Shown: piece by piece, positions 27,459-36,164 of the stretch
Layout: every line of letters starts with the position of its first letter
Numbering within the stretch: the first letter of the stretch is position 1
NCBI GenBank assembly: GCA_029259935.1
Contig: JAJDEH010000382.1
Location: 48,025 to 112,024, forward strand
Source: Planctomycetota bacterium
GTDB lineage: Bacteria; Planctomycetota; Planctomycetia; Pirellulales; Pirellulaceae
Direction: 5' to 3'
Length of the DNA stretch: 64,000 nt
Position numbers and translations under genes: made by a program
The notes under the pieces: model-generated
What the model was told of the DNA's origin: nothing
Seen by the model: the letters and a program-made list of their open reading frames with translations, nothing else
The model's database searches: none

Positions 27459-29336
27459 TTATTCTTGCTTGGTGCGCGGCAGCAGCAGCGATCGAATTTC
27501 TCCCATGCCGATCGACCACTCACTGTCACCACGGGCGATGACAACACCTTCCAGCGACCATTGCTTCAGCGCGAAGCCGTCGTCGGTGCCCAGCACGATT
27601 TCCTCGCCCGAAGCGGTTCGCAGCAAGCCGCTTTCCTCGGGTCGCTTGCCGGGCTGGCGGAACCAGACGACTGGTGAGTTGGCATAAGTCAGGGCTTCGC
27701 CACCTGGCGCTTCGACGTTCGAGTCGATCCATGTCTTGCCAAGTTTCCAATCCGGAATGGGCACGAATTCGTCGTTGCCGGCAATCATCAACGCGCCCTG
27801 CTTGGGCCACGCTTCCGCGGGAGGCTCTTCCAGAATCGTCGCTGCGCCCCACAAGGCGACCAGGCGATTGGCGTCGATTTCGTCGTCTTGAAAACGGACC
27901 AGCTTCAGTCCCTTGTCGTTTCGCGCGCGAAGCACCGAACCGTCCGACATGCGCAGAAAACATCGCTGGTCGTCCCCCACTTCCGGCAACGGGCTACGGG
28001 GTGGGACAAGGATTGCCAGTTCCGACATGGGAATTCGCAGCTCGTCGATTCCGACTGTCACTTCCTTCAAAACGAGGGTGTCTTTGACGACTTCCAGTGA
28101 ACTGCCGTGCAGTCGTTCACCCGTCGCCAGCACGATGCTGTAACGGTCGGGATCGCCGGCTTCGCTGAGCGGCTTGGGAGTGTCGAACACCAGGTCGTCG
28201 ATCGCGTAATCCGGATCGACTTCCTCGTCGGGAACGATCCGAATGTAGGCGATAGGAACATTCGTTTTCATAGCCAGAAAATCGCGTTGACTGCGTACGG
28301 TTTTGATTTCGCCGATTTGCCGGCCGCGCGCGTCAAACGCCTGTAATGCAGTTCCCTCAGGGGCGATATGCGAAGTCCAAAAGCCCACATGGGTAACGCC
28401 GGCAGGCAAGCGGGCATTGTCGGGCTTGCAAAAACGAATGGTCATCGTGCCCTGGTAGAGTGGCTTGTGATTGGCAGCGCAACGACCGCCGCTGCGGCCC
28501 CCCACGTTATAAGGCTCGACCGCCACAAACGAGTCTTTATAGGACGAAATAAAGGTCGCCCCGACCGGCACGTAGACTTCGGAAATGTCGGTGCCGGCCG
28601 CGATGGTCGCGCCTCCGGGAGCGCGATCGAAATCGATACGCGTCACGTCGGGCGGAAACAACTCGTCCTCGTCGCTGGGAATTCGTTCCATGCTGACGAC
28701 CGGAGGTTCGGCCAACAGGTCAAGCTTGATCGTGTCGTTTCGAACCGACAGCACATTGGACCGGTCGATCTTGATGTTCGCGCCACGGTAGCCCGTCGTC
28801 ACTTCCCAGTCGCCGACGTCGCCATGAATCTCCTGTTCTTCGTCGGCGTTCAAGGTTAATTGATCGTAGTCGTTCCCGAGCAGCCCGCCGGCTTCCTTGG
28901 GCAGCGACTTGATGACTTCGTTCAATCGCCAACCGACTTCGTAATCCTTCGTTCGTGGCACCGCCTGTTCGATGATGGTGCGAAACTTGGCTCCGCGCTT
29001 GATTAATTCCGCTTGCGCGGCTTCCCGGTCTTGAAAACGGGCAGCCCCCAATCCGGCGATCAAGCGGCGGACGTGGGCCACCTGTTCGGTCGCGGGCGTC
29101 AGCACGAATCGAACCTGCTTGACTTTGGAGAGCATGACGGGTTCTTCGGTCACTTCGCCGTCTTCTGAAATCCGTCGCCAGGGGATCTGACCGTCGGGAA
29201 TGACCATGCGGATTACGGTGCCATCGCGAAAATCGACGATTAGCGGCACGTCTTCGGCGGCGACGGGCTGGTGTATCAACGAAAGAAAGGAAAGGGACAG
29301 TGCGGCCCCGACGATATGGCGAACGTCAAATTTCAT
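27459..29336 (-). CDS. large secreted protein of unknown function
   Basis: 625 residues from ATG 29336, with GGAG about 11 nt upstream. A signal peptide ends near PVAAE. The centre (GVTHVGFWTSHIAPEGTALQAFD...AIDDLVF) resembles a beta-sandwich domain seen in many exported proteins that read 'AFDxxGxxIG ... DPDFAIDDL'. C-terminal and N-terminal parts contain short 'GxxLxGxxLxxxxDxLxL' units (ATGERLHGSSLEVVKDTLVL), also seen in the NPCBM gene at 48.7 kb. The N-terminal half has a HEAT-like helical stretch (VRRLIAGLGAARFQDREAAQAEL). No enzyme motif recognised. Convergent with yjbQ, 40 bp between stops. Confidence 0.75.
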   Translation of the reverse strand: MKFDVRHIVGAALSLSFLSLIHQPVAAEDVPLIVDFRDGTVIRMVIPDGQIPWRRISEDGEVTEEPVMLSKVKQVRFVLTPATEQVAHVRRLIAGLGAARFQDREAAQAELIKRGAKFRTIIEQAVPRTKDYEVGWRLNEVIKSLPKEAGGLLGNDYDQLTLNADEEQEIHGDVGDWEVTTGYRGANIKIDRSNVLSVRNDTIKLDLLAEPPVVSMERIPSDEDELFPPDVTRIDFDRAPGGATIAAGTDISEVYVPVGATFISSYKDSFVAVEPYNVGGRSGGRCAANHKPLYQGTMTIRFCKPDNARLPAGVTHVGFWTSHIAPEGTALQAFDARGRQIGEIKTVRSQRDFLAMKTNVPIAYIRIVPDEEVDPDYAIDDLVFDTPKPLSEAGDPDRYSIVLATGERLHGSSLEVVKDTLVLKEVTVGIDELRIPMSELAILVPPRSPLPEVGDDQRCFLRMSDGSVLRARNDKGLKLVRFQDDEIDANRLVALWGAATILEEPPAEAWPKQGALMIAGNDEFVPIPDWKLGKTWIDSNVEAPGGEALTYANSPVVWFRQPGKRPEESGLLRTASGEEIVLGTDDGFALKQWSLEGVVIARGDSEWSIGMGEIRSLLLPRTKQE

Positions 29337-29555
29337 GGAGTGTCTTCTCCGGTTTCTTCGATGATTCGATGAAAAGTAGAGGCAGTGCCTCGAACCCATT
29401 GAGTTACGGTTCGAAATCGAAACCCCGCTCGCGCTGGTGGCGATAACATGGCTCGCATGCGCGATGGTCCGAGATTACAGTTACCACCGGCATCGTTCCT
29501 CCCAATTCAGTCCAGGCAGCTATTGTGTCCCGTAAGGCGAGTGGATTGCAAGCGC

Positions 29556-30626
29556 TTAGCGTCCGCGGAGCTTGGCTAACATATCGACGTAGGAGTAGTT
29601 GCCCGAGTTCCTAGCCGCCAGGACAGGCATGAAACTTTCATCGTCCCGTCGCGGCCCAGCCCCGAACTGAATGCAATGAATAGACGTCTGTCCGCCGGCA
29701 CGGTTCGTGACTTGGATCATTTGGGCCTCGGTCAGATTGGGGTCGCCATCGGTCAGAAGGAAGACGGCGTCGGGATTGAGCCGCAAAGCCGCCAGCAGGG
29801 CGGAAAGGTGGTTGGTTCTGCCAAACGCGGTCAGATTGTTGAAGTATTCGGGGATCTTGTGCAGATTCTCTTTCGTGGCTGGCAACATCTGTCGCTTTTT
29901 GCTGACATAGTGGGGCGTGTGGTTGTACGCCAAGATTTGAAATTTGTGATGCGGCTGGAGTTTGGAGAGGTTGGCGTACAGTTCCTGGGCCGCCCGGCCT
30001 AGCGCCCCCAGCCCTGCCGTACCCATGCTTTTTGAACGGTCAATCACAAATACGAAGCTGTGGCCTTCAACGTTCGGTCCGCCAAAAACTCCGATTTGGG
30101 CACTTGGACCCGAAGGCCCCATGCGACGAGGCCGCGCGGCGTCGGCGGCCAGGATTGCGGCCTCTTCCTCGGCTGAGAGTCCCGATCGACCGGTCCCCGG
30201 CTTAAGCGATGGCACGGCGACGAGTTCATCACTCAGGGAAGCCCCTAGTGACGTATCCAGCTTGCCCGGAAGTTTGATGTCGGGGTCGATGGGTGGTTCG
30301 GTCTGTTCTCTCGGCAACGGGGGCGCGGCCGCCGATGGCTCGGATTGGCTCGCTTCCGCCGAGGAATCGGCTTCGTCAAGAAACTCGACCTCCTGTTGGG
30401 CGTTAGCGTGGGCCAGAACGATGCCAACTTTCCGCTCTTGTTCATCGCCTAAATGGTGCTGAACTCGTTGAAACCCTATCGAGAGGACGATGAACAGCAG
30501 CAAGTGAACGACCGCGGACAGTAGCCAAGCCGGTATTGCCGGCCGTTTGGGAACCATCTCGTGGGCTGCTGGATTGCTTATGGCCATGGTTGATCTCAAG
30601 ATTCCACCAATTCTGCTGTCGTCCAT
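29556..30626 (-). CDS. membrane-anchored vWA-domain protein
   Basis: 356 residues. One transmembrane helix (residues 33-52, WLLSAVVHLLLFIVLSIG) is followed by a Pro/Glu/Ser-rich linker to about 170 and a von Willebrand A domain with the metal-ion site DRSKS at 196-200. The anchor-plus-linker layout is TonB-like, but no TonB C-terminal domain is present. It likely sits in the inner membrane with the vWA domain outside, binding partner proteins in a metal-dependent way. The start at 30626 has no clear ribosome-binding site; ATG at 30587 (13 residues shorter) is an alternative. It is divergent from the MoxR/vWA operon across a 583-bp gap, so it could be a related component. Confidence 0.82.
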   Translation of the reverse strand: MDDSRIGGILRSTMAISNPAAHEMVPKRPAIPAWLLSAVVHLLLFIVLSIGFQRVQHHLGDEQERKVGIVLAHANAQQEVEFLDEADSSAEASQSEPSAAAPPLPREQTEPPIDPDIKLPGKLDTSLGASLSDELVAVPSLKPGTGRSGLSAEEEAAILAADAARPRRMGPSGPSAQIGVFGGPNVEGHSFVFVIDRSKSMGTAGLGALGRAAQELYANLSKLQPHHKFQILAYNHTPHYVSKKRQMLPATKENLHKIPEYFNNLTAFGRTNHLSALLAALRLNPDAVFLLTDGDPNLTEAQMIQVTNRAGGQTSIHCIQFGAGPRRDDESFMPVLAARNSGNYSYVDMLAKLRGR

Positions 30627-31209
30627 TTTAGATCGAGATTCAGTTCAGGAGAATCGCCTGGTGTTCCGAATCTGCTGGTAAATTCGTCGACACCGCGTAC
30701 AATGCTGACTTAGGGCGAAGATCAGAATTCGTCAGGTGGAGGAGCAATCACGGGCCAGCCGCTCCACCAACCAGGGATGGAGGCATGTCAACTTCCACAT
30801 TGCATGCCCTAACTCCCCCTCGTCATACGTCTTTGAACTTTTAACCACTTAGCTGGCACTTAACCCTTGATGGAAACCATCCACACACGGCACGGTTTTG
30901 CGCCAGGGGTGAATTTATCGCCAAATTTTAGACGCGACGAAACTAATTCTTCAATGGCGTCATCTATGTAACGAATCATGTACCAACGCGGCGAACCCAT
31001 GTAACGAGTTTGTATAAACACGGTCCGCCTGATGGCGTCGCCGCGCGAGTCGCTTAAAATGAAACCGTTTCGCCACTGTCGGCGTAAGATCAGAAACGAA
31101 CGGGATTAAACCAACCCCTGACCGCCGAATACCAAGACCTCCCCCTTTTCAGTTGCGCATTCAGTGAATCGCATCACGATTCAACGATTTCTACAAAGGA
31201 ACCTTCACC
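30627..31209. other. 583-bp divergent intergenic region before the MoxR operon
   Basis: No convincing coding frame. It must carry the promoters of the minus-strand vWA gene and the plus-strand MoxR operon. The most structured part is 30966-31018, with ATGTA-containing repeats and a TATAAA at 31013, listed separately. No hairpin terminator or RNA gene seen. Confidence 0.5.
30966..31018 (+). promoter_or_regulatory. direct repeats ATGTAACGA upstream of a TATAAA box
   Basis: ATGTAACGAAT at 30966-30976 and ATGTAACGAGT at 30999-31009 are separated by 33 bp, about three helical turns, with a weaker copy ATGTACCAACG at 30978. A TATAAA lies at 31013-31018, immediately after the last copy. This is a plausible regulator-binding array upstream of the MoxR operon, about 190 bp from the moxR start. 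Not tested. Confidence 0.3.
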
Positions 31210-32310
31210 ATGTCGTCTGACCAACCTGTCGATGCTCAACTTTCGGAATCCGCCGCGCCGCAGCAAGCGCTGGGACCGGACGATCTGCAGGCACTGGAAG
31301 AGTTGAAGTCGGCCTACCAGTCGGTTCGGCAAGAACTGGCGAAAGTCATCGTTGGCCAGGATAAGGTCATTGAGCAGTTGTTGACGTCGATTTTTGCTCA
31401 GGGGCATGTGCTGCTGGAAGGCGTGCCCGGTTTGGCCAAGACGTTAATGGTCAGCACGCTGGCCAAATGTTTGCAGCTTTCCTTCAGCCGAATTCAATTT
31501 ACTCCCGACTTGATGCCGTCGGACATCACGGGAACCGAAGTCATCTACGACGACAAGGTCACGGGGGAACGGGCATTTAAGTTCCTTTCCGGTCCGGTGT
31601 TTCACAACATCATTTTGGCCGATGAAATCAACCGAACTCCGCCCAAGACTCAAGCCGCGCTGCTCGAGTCGATGCAGGAAAAGCAAGTCACCATTGGCGG
31701 ACAGCGGCACGGGCTGCCCGATCCGTTCTTCGTGCTGGCGACCCAGAACCCGATTGAACAAGAAGGCACGTACACCTTGCCGGAAGCTCAGCAAGATCGC
31801 TTCATGTTCAAGGTGTTCGTGAACTATCCGAATTACAACGAAGAGTACAAGATCGCCGAAACGACCACGGCCGAATTCAATCCGCAGGTCGAAGAAGTAC
31901 TCAGTGCCGAGAAGATTTTGCACGTGCAGCAATTGGTTCGCCGCGTTCCGGCGGCGCCCCATGTGATTCATTATGCGTTGCGTCTGGTTCGCGCCACGCG
32001 CGTGCATGAAGGCGATTGCCCGGCATTCATTAACGAATGGGTGAGTTGGGGCGCTGGACCGCGAGGCATGCAGTATTTATTGCTGGGCGGCAAGGCGCGC
32101 GCCATGTTGCATGGCCGCTTCTTCGTCACCACCGACGATATCAAGGCGGTGGCGCATCCCGTATTGCGGCATCGAGTCATCACTAACTTCAACGCGGAAA
32201 GTTCGGGCGTGTCGTCGGACGATGTCGTCGACCGCCTGCTTACCGAAGTGTCCGATCGCAATCAAGGCGACGAAATTGCCCCGCAACTTGCCAAGGCGTT
32301 CAGTAGTTAA
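31210..32310 (+). CDS. moxR: MoxR-family AAA+ ATPase
   Basis: 366 residues. Walker A GVPGLAKT at 71-78, Walker [10 protein letters not shown] at 134-142, sensor 1 VLATQNP and the MoxR-typical [12 protein letters not shown] follow in order, then the lid domain. MoxR ATPases work with vWA-domain partners to mature or assemble envelope or metalloproteins. AAGGA precedes the ATG by 8 nt. It is first in a long plus-strand run that includes DUF58 and BatA-like partners, which is the normal MoxR context. Length is normal. Confidence 0.97.
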   Translation: MSSDQPVDAQLSESAAPQQALGPDDLQALEELKSAYQSVRQELAKVIVGQDKVIEQLLTSIFAQGHVLLEGVPGLAKTLMVSTLAKCLQLSFSRIQFTPDLMPSDITGTEVIYDDKVTGERAFKFLSGPVFHNIILADEINRTPPKTQAALLESMQEKQVTIGGQRHGLPDPFFVLATQNPIEQEGTYTLPEAQQDRFMFKVFVNYPNYNEEYKIAETTTAEFNPQVEEVLSAEKILHVQQLVRRVPAAPHVIHYALRLVRATRVHEGDCPAFINEWVSWGAGPRGMQYLLLGGKARAMLHGRFFVTTDDIKAVAHPVLRHRVITNFNAESSGVSSDDVVDRLLTEVSDRNQGDEIAPQLAKAFSS

Positions 32311-32390
32311 TGGTATGCCGGACGGCACGGAAACCTGGGGGCCGGGATGGAATCGCGCGGCCCGTCACTAAGCTTTAAAGGAATCGAAGC

Positions 32391-32759
32391 ATGTGGACCA
32401 AAAGAAGCGTGTTGAGTTTGACGGCGGCCTGCATCCTGCTTGTCGCATTGGGCGAGGCGCGGAGCGATGAGCCCGAGCGCCCGGGCGAGTTGCGAAAAGA
32501 GATGGCTGAACTCAAGAGCGCCGTGCAGAAAATCAATCAGCGAATCGAGGAATTGAACGGTAGGCTCAAGCGGCTGGAATCGCCGAAAGTGAAAGTGATT
32601 CGCGCTGAAGACGGAGTCGATTTGCCATCCTGGCTGGAGTCGCGGTCGAAGCATCGCAACTTACGATTTCCCGCCGCGGTCGAGCGGGCCATGATGGGAG
32701 AACGAGTTCGCTGGCGGCAATTGGAACCGCCGAACATCAACCGGACTCCGCGGCGATAG
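32391..32759 (+). CDS. small secreted coiled-coil protein (122 aa)
   Basis: 122 residues from ATG 32391, with AAGGA about 9 nt upstream. A signal peptide (VLSLTAACILLVALGEA) is followed by a heptad-like helix (LRKEMAELKSAVQKINQRIEEL) and a basic C-terminal region. Not a family I recognise. It lies between moxR and the DUF58 gene on the same strand with short gaps, so it is probably an operon member. Placing an exported coiled-coil protein between MoxR and DUF58 is unusual; the two are normally adjacent. Confidence 0.7.
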   Translation: MWTKRSVLSLTAACILLVALGEARSDEPERPGELRKEMAELKSAVQKINQRIEELNGRLKRLESPKVKVIRAEDGVDLPSWLESRSKHRNLRFPAAVERAMMGERVRWRQLEPPNINRTPRR

Positions 32760-32820
32760 CCGCGGGCCAATCATGCTGCACGCCATGTTGCGTGCGGCGG
32801 ATCAAACACTGAGGAACAGC

Positions 32821-33750
32821 ATGGCCCGAACGGCACAACCTGCTGGCAAGAATTATCTCGACCCCAAGACTCTGGACAAGGTCAAGCGGCTTGATTTGCG
32901 GGCGCGACTGGTGGTGGAAGGTTTTCTCACCGGCCAACATCAGAGTCCGTACAACGGATTCGCCGTCGAATTCGCCAGTCACCGCGAGTACTCGCCGGGC
33001 GACGAAATTAAGCACATCGATTGGAAAGTTTGGTCGCGGACCGATCGGCTGTATATCAAGGAGTACGAAGAAGAAACCAATCTGAAGTGCACGATCATTT
33101 TGGATTGTTCGAAGAGCATGCGGTATGGCGAAGAAGGCGGTTGGAGTAAATTCGATTACGGGGCCACGCTGGCGGCCAGTTTGGCTTACATGTTGCAGCA
33201 GCAGGCTGATGCAGTTGGTTTGGTGACCTTCAGCAACAAGATTGAAAAGAACCTCGCGCCCAGCGGCCATCCCAGCCATCTCAAATTGATGCTTCACGAA
33301 TTGCAGCAAACCGAACCGGAGCGCAAATCCGACGTCGACGACGTGTTTCGCGAGTTGCCCAATCAAACTCGCAAACGTGGTTTGGTGGTGCTGATCAGTG
33401 ACTTCTTTCTTGATCGCGAGTTGCTGGCCGAAGCGGTTCAGCAATTTCGATTGCGGCAGCATGAAGTCATTGTATTTCACGTCATGCACGAACACGAATT
33501 GGATTTCCCCTTTCAAGACAACACGCTGTTTCGCGGATTGGAAGTCGATCGGCAACTGTTTACCGAACCTCGCGCGCTGCGGCAATCGTATCTCGAATCG
33601 GTCGAACGATTTCTGGAAGAGGTTCGCAAAGTCTGCGCGACCGCGGGCATCGACTATGTGCAGCTAAATACCAAGAATCCACTCGACGGGGCGCTTGCGA
33701 CCTATCTATCGTTCCGTCAGAAAACGCGGCGACGGGCCAACCGTAGGTGA
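32821..33750 (+). CDS. DUF58 domain protein (vWA-like MoxR partner)
   Basis: 309 residues from ATG 32821, with GAGGA 7 nt before it. The family hallmarks are SHREYSPGDEIKHIDWKVWSRTDRLYIKEY (the DUF58 core) and a MIDAS-like LDCSKSM at 95-100, which gives the DxSxS metal site. DUF58 proteins are the usual partners of MoxR ATPases. There is no transmembrane segment, so it is probably cytoplasmic and bridges MoxR and the membrane-bound BatA-like protein encoded 48 bp downstream. A longer frame starting at 32773 is rejected for lack of a ribosome-binding site. Confidence 0.95.
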   Translation: MARTAQPAGKNYLDPKTLDKVKRLDLRARLVVEGFLTGQHQSPYNGFAVEFASHREYSPGDEIKHIDWKVWSRTDRLYIKEYEEETNLKCTIILDCSKSMRYGEEGGWSKFDYGATLAASLAYMLQQQADAVGLVTFSNKIEKNLAPSGHPSHLKLMLHELQQTEPERKSDVDDVFRELPNQTRKRGLVVLISDFFLDRELLAEAVQQFRLRQHEVIVFHVMHEHELDFPFQDNTLFRGLEVDRQLFTEPRALRQSYLESVERFLEEVRKVCATAGIDYVQLNTKNPLDGALATYLSFRQKTRRRANRR

Positions 33751-33798
33751 CCAACTCCTCCATTTGCGTGCTCCTCGATCCACGGAAACCCTGAATAT

Positions 33799-36081
33799 AT
33801 GACATCGCTTGGCTTCTCATTGGCGTATCCGTGGCTGGCCGGACTTGGCCTGGCTGCAATTTCCTTGCCGATCATCATTCATTTGCTGAACAAGCGTCGT
33901 TTCAAAATCGTCGATTGGGCGGCGATGGAGTTCCTGTTCGACGCCGACAAACGCAATCGTCGTCGGCTCAAGCTGGAAAACTTGATCTTGCTGCTTCTGC
34001 GGTGCCTGGCTCTGCTCTTGTTGGGACTGCTATTTTCACGGCCGTTTACCGAAGGCAATATTTCGCTGGGGCAAAATCAGCAGTACGAACGGATCATCTT
34101 GGTCGACGATTCGCCCAGTATGCACGCCCAAAGCAACAACCGTTCGTCGATGGATGAGACCAAGCAAAGCCTGGAAAGCATCGCGCGCGGACTGGTCGAT
34201 AACAACGCGGTCGATTCGTTGACCATTTTCCTCACGTCACGGCCCGATACGCCGCTCGTTAACAACATGCGTTTGGACGCCGATTCGGTCGAGGATGTGG
34301 TGGCCGAGATTCTCGAACTCAAGCCTTCCGACAAAGCCGCAAATATCGACGTCGCCTTTCAAGAACTGAAGCGTTATTTGGCGGCCGAAAAGGACAATAT
34401 TGATCGAGTCCTTTACGTCATGACCGACTTGCGGGCGCGAGACTGGCGCATGGAGGACGGTTTGGAAGATGAAAACCATCCGCGCAACACGCTTCAACGA
34501 CTGGCCAAGGAGACCAGCGCGAGTTTTCTGGTCGACGTCGGAAACGAAGAGGAAAGCAATTTGGCGGTCACCGAGATTGTGCCGGAAGATACATTGGTGG
34601 CCGGAGTGCCTTCGCGGTTTGATGTGACGGTATCAAATACGGGCGACGCGCCGATAGAAGACGTGACAGTGAAGTTCACCGCCGGGGATTCCATCCCACT
34701 GGAAGCGGAAATTGTGCGAATCGAGGCGAACAGCACGGAAACCGTGCAATTCAATTTCACATTTTCGCCGGAAGACTTCTTAGGCGATGATGGCGAGTTC
34801 AAGGATGGGCACGCGACCAGTTCGATGCGCGTCATGGCGCAGGTCACAACCAGTGGAAACGACCAACAGGACCGGTTGCTGGCGGATAGCGAGCGTTACT
34901 TCGCGGCCCGCGTGATTCCAGGTATTCCAACTCTGGTGGTCGACGGCGATCCATCGGCGGTATTTGGCCGTTCGGAATCGATCTTCTTGCGGCGCGCCCT
35001 GGCCCCGCCCGGCGATACTTCCTCGGGCATCGCGGTCGAAGTGGTTACCGATACGGAACTGGAGACGGTCAAACTGGAAAAATTCCAGGTCATTTTCTTG
35101 TGCAATGTGTATCAGTTGTCGGAATCCCGAATTCAGGCGATCGAACAGTGGACGGAGAAAGGCGGCGGACTGATTCTGCTGCCGGGTGATCAGGTCGACG
35201 AGGACACGTTTAACGAGTTGATGGTCCGCAAGGGCGCGGGGCTGTCACCCATGCGGCTGACCCATCTGTCCGGGGATGAAACGAGACGCGAATGGGTGAA
35301 TTTCCAAATAGACGACAGCAATCATCCGGTGTTTCAAATTTTCGGCGGCGAAAAGAATCCGTTCATCGAACGGGCCAAAATCTTTCGCTGGTGGACCGCC
35401 AGCGTGCTCAACACCAAGGAAAGCGCGACGGTCTCCGTGCCGGCCAAGCTGACCGACGAGGACGAATCGCCGGCCGTCGCGGAAAAGCCTTACGGCAAAG
35501 GGCGAGTGCTGGCGATGGCCATTCCAGGCGACAAGGATTGGACGAACTGGCCGGACGACTACAGTTTTGTCGTGGCCATGCAGGAACTGGTGCGATACAT
35601 GGCGGGGAATGCCGCCGGCACCGGCGATTTGGAAGTCGGCGAGCCGTTGCGGTACGCGCTGGATTTGGTCGAGCATCGTGAAAGCGGCTTGCTGGAATTG
35701 CCTGACAACGAGCGAATCAACGTCCAGGCGGTCTATTCCGTGGAGGAAGGGGATAAGACGCAAACGACCCGGCAGTTCAATTATCCGGACGCCAATCGTC
35801 GCGGTTTCTATCAACTGAAGCTGACCCGCACCGACGGCGGCGAGGATCAAGTTCTGTTTGCCGCCAATATCGATCCCAGTGAAAGCAATCTTCACCGGCT
35901 GACGAGCGCGTCGCGAAAAAAGCTGGAAAGTGAAAAGGTCGAAATTGTCAGCGCCGGCGAAGCAGCGGCGCAAGTCGTGCGCGGATCGCGGCAAGAATTT
36001 TGGTGGTTCTTTCTTTATGCGGCAGTCTGCGTATTGTGCGTTGAACAAGTGCTAGGTTGGCTATTCGGCATGAGGCGATGA
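33799..36081 (+). CDS. BatA-domain vWA membrane protein
   Basis: 760 residues. An N-terminal BatA domain with two membrane helices (LAGLGLAAISLPIIIHLLNKRR and LILLLLRCLALLLLGLLF) leads into a vWA domain with VDDSPSM at about 102-108 (DxSxS intact at D103/S105/S107). A long extracytoplasmic region with beta-rich repeats follows, and a third helix near the C-terminus (WWFFLYAAVCVLCVEQVLG) anchors it again. Such proteins act with MoxR and DUF58 in envelope stress tolerance or protein maturation. The stop overlaps the next gene's possible upstream start (ATGA at 36078), though a better start for that gene is further on. Confidence 0.9.
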   Translation: MTSLGFSLAYPWLAGLGLAAISLPIIIHLLNKRRFKIVDWAAMEFLFDADKRNRRRLKLENLILLLLRCLALLLLGLLFSRPFTEGNISLGQNQQYERIILVDDSPSMHAQSNNRSSMDETKQSLESIARGLVDNNAVDSLTIFLTSRPDTPLVNNMRLDADSVEDVVAEILELKPSDKAANIDVAFQELKRYLAAEKDNIDRVLYVMTDLRARDWRMEDGLEDENHPRNTLQRLAKETSASFLVDVGNEEESNLAVTEIVPEDTLVAGVPSRFDVTVSNTGDAPIEDVTVKFTAGDSIPLEAEIVRIEANSTETVQFNFTFSPEDFLGDDGEFKDGHATSSMRVMAQVTTSGNDQQDRLLADSERYFAARVIPGIPTLVVDGDPSAVFGRSESIFLRRALAPPGDTSSGIAVEVVTDTELETVKLEKFQVIFLCNVYQLSESRIQAIEQWTEKGGGLILLPGDQVDEDTFNELMVRKGAGLSPMRLTHLSGDETRREWVNFQIDDSNHPVFQIFGGEKNPFIERAKIFRWWTASVLNTKESATVSVPAKLTDEDESPAVAEKPYGKGRVLAMAIPGDKDWTNWPDDYSFVVAMQELVRYMAGNAAGTGDLEVGEPLRYALDLVEHRESGLLELPDNERINVQAVYSVEEGDKTQTTRQFNYPDANRRGFYQLKLTRTDGGEDQVLFAANIDPSESNLHRLTSASRKKLESEKVEIVSAGEAAAQVVRGSRQEFWWFFLYAAVCVLCVEQVLGWLFGMRR

Positions 36082-36164
36082 AAATGGACGTGACACTCCC
36101 GGCCCGTCCGCGGACCCAACAATCAAAGCAGCAAACAAAACATAGTGACGAAGGATCGCAAGTC

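Noticed and set aside
36057..36164. upstream TTG or ATG starts for the propeller protein
   Set aside because: The start at 36165 has a ribosome-binding site and gives a normal signal peptide; the extension adds a charged N-terminus without either. The 36078 ATGA overlap remains a possibility.
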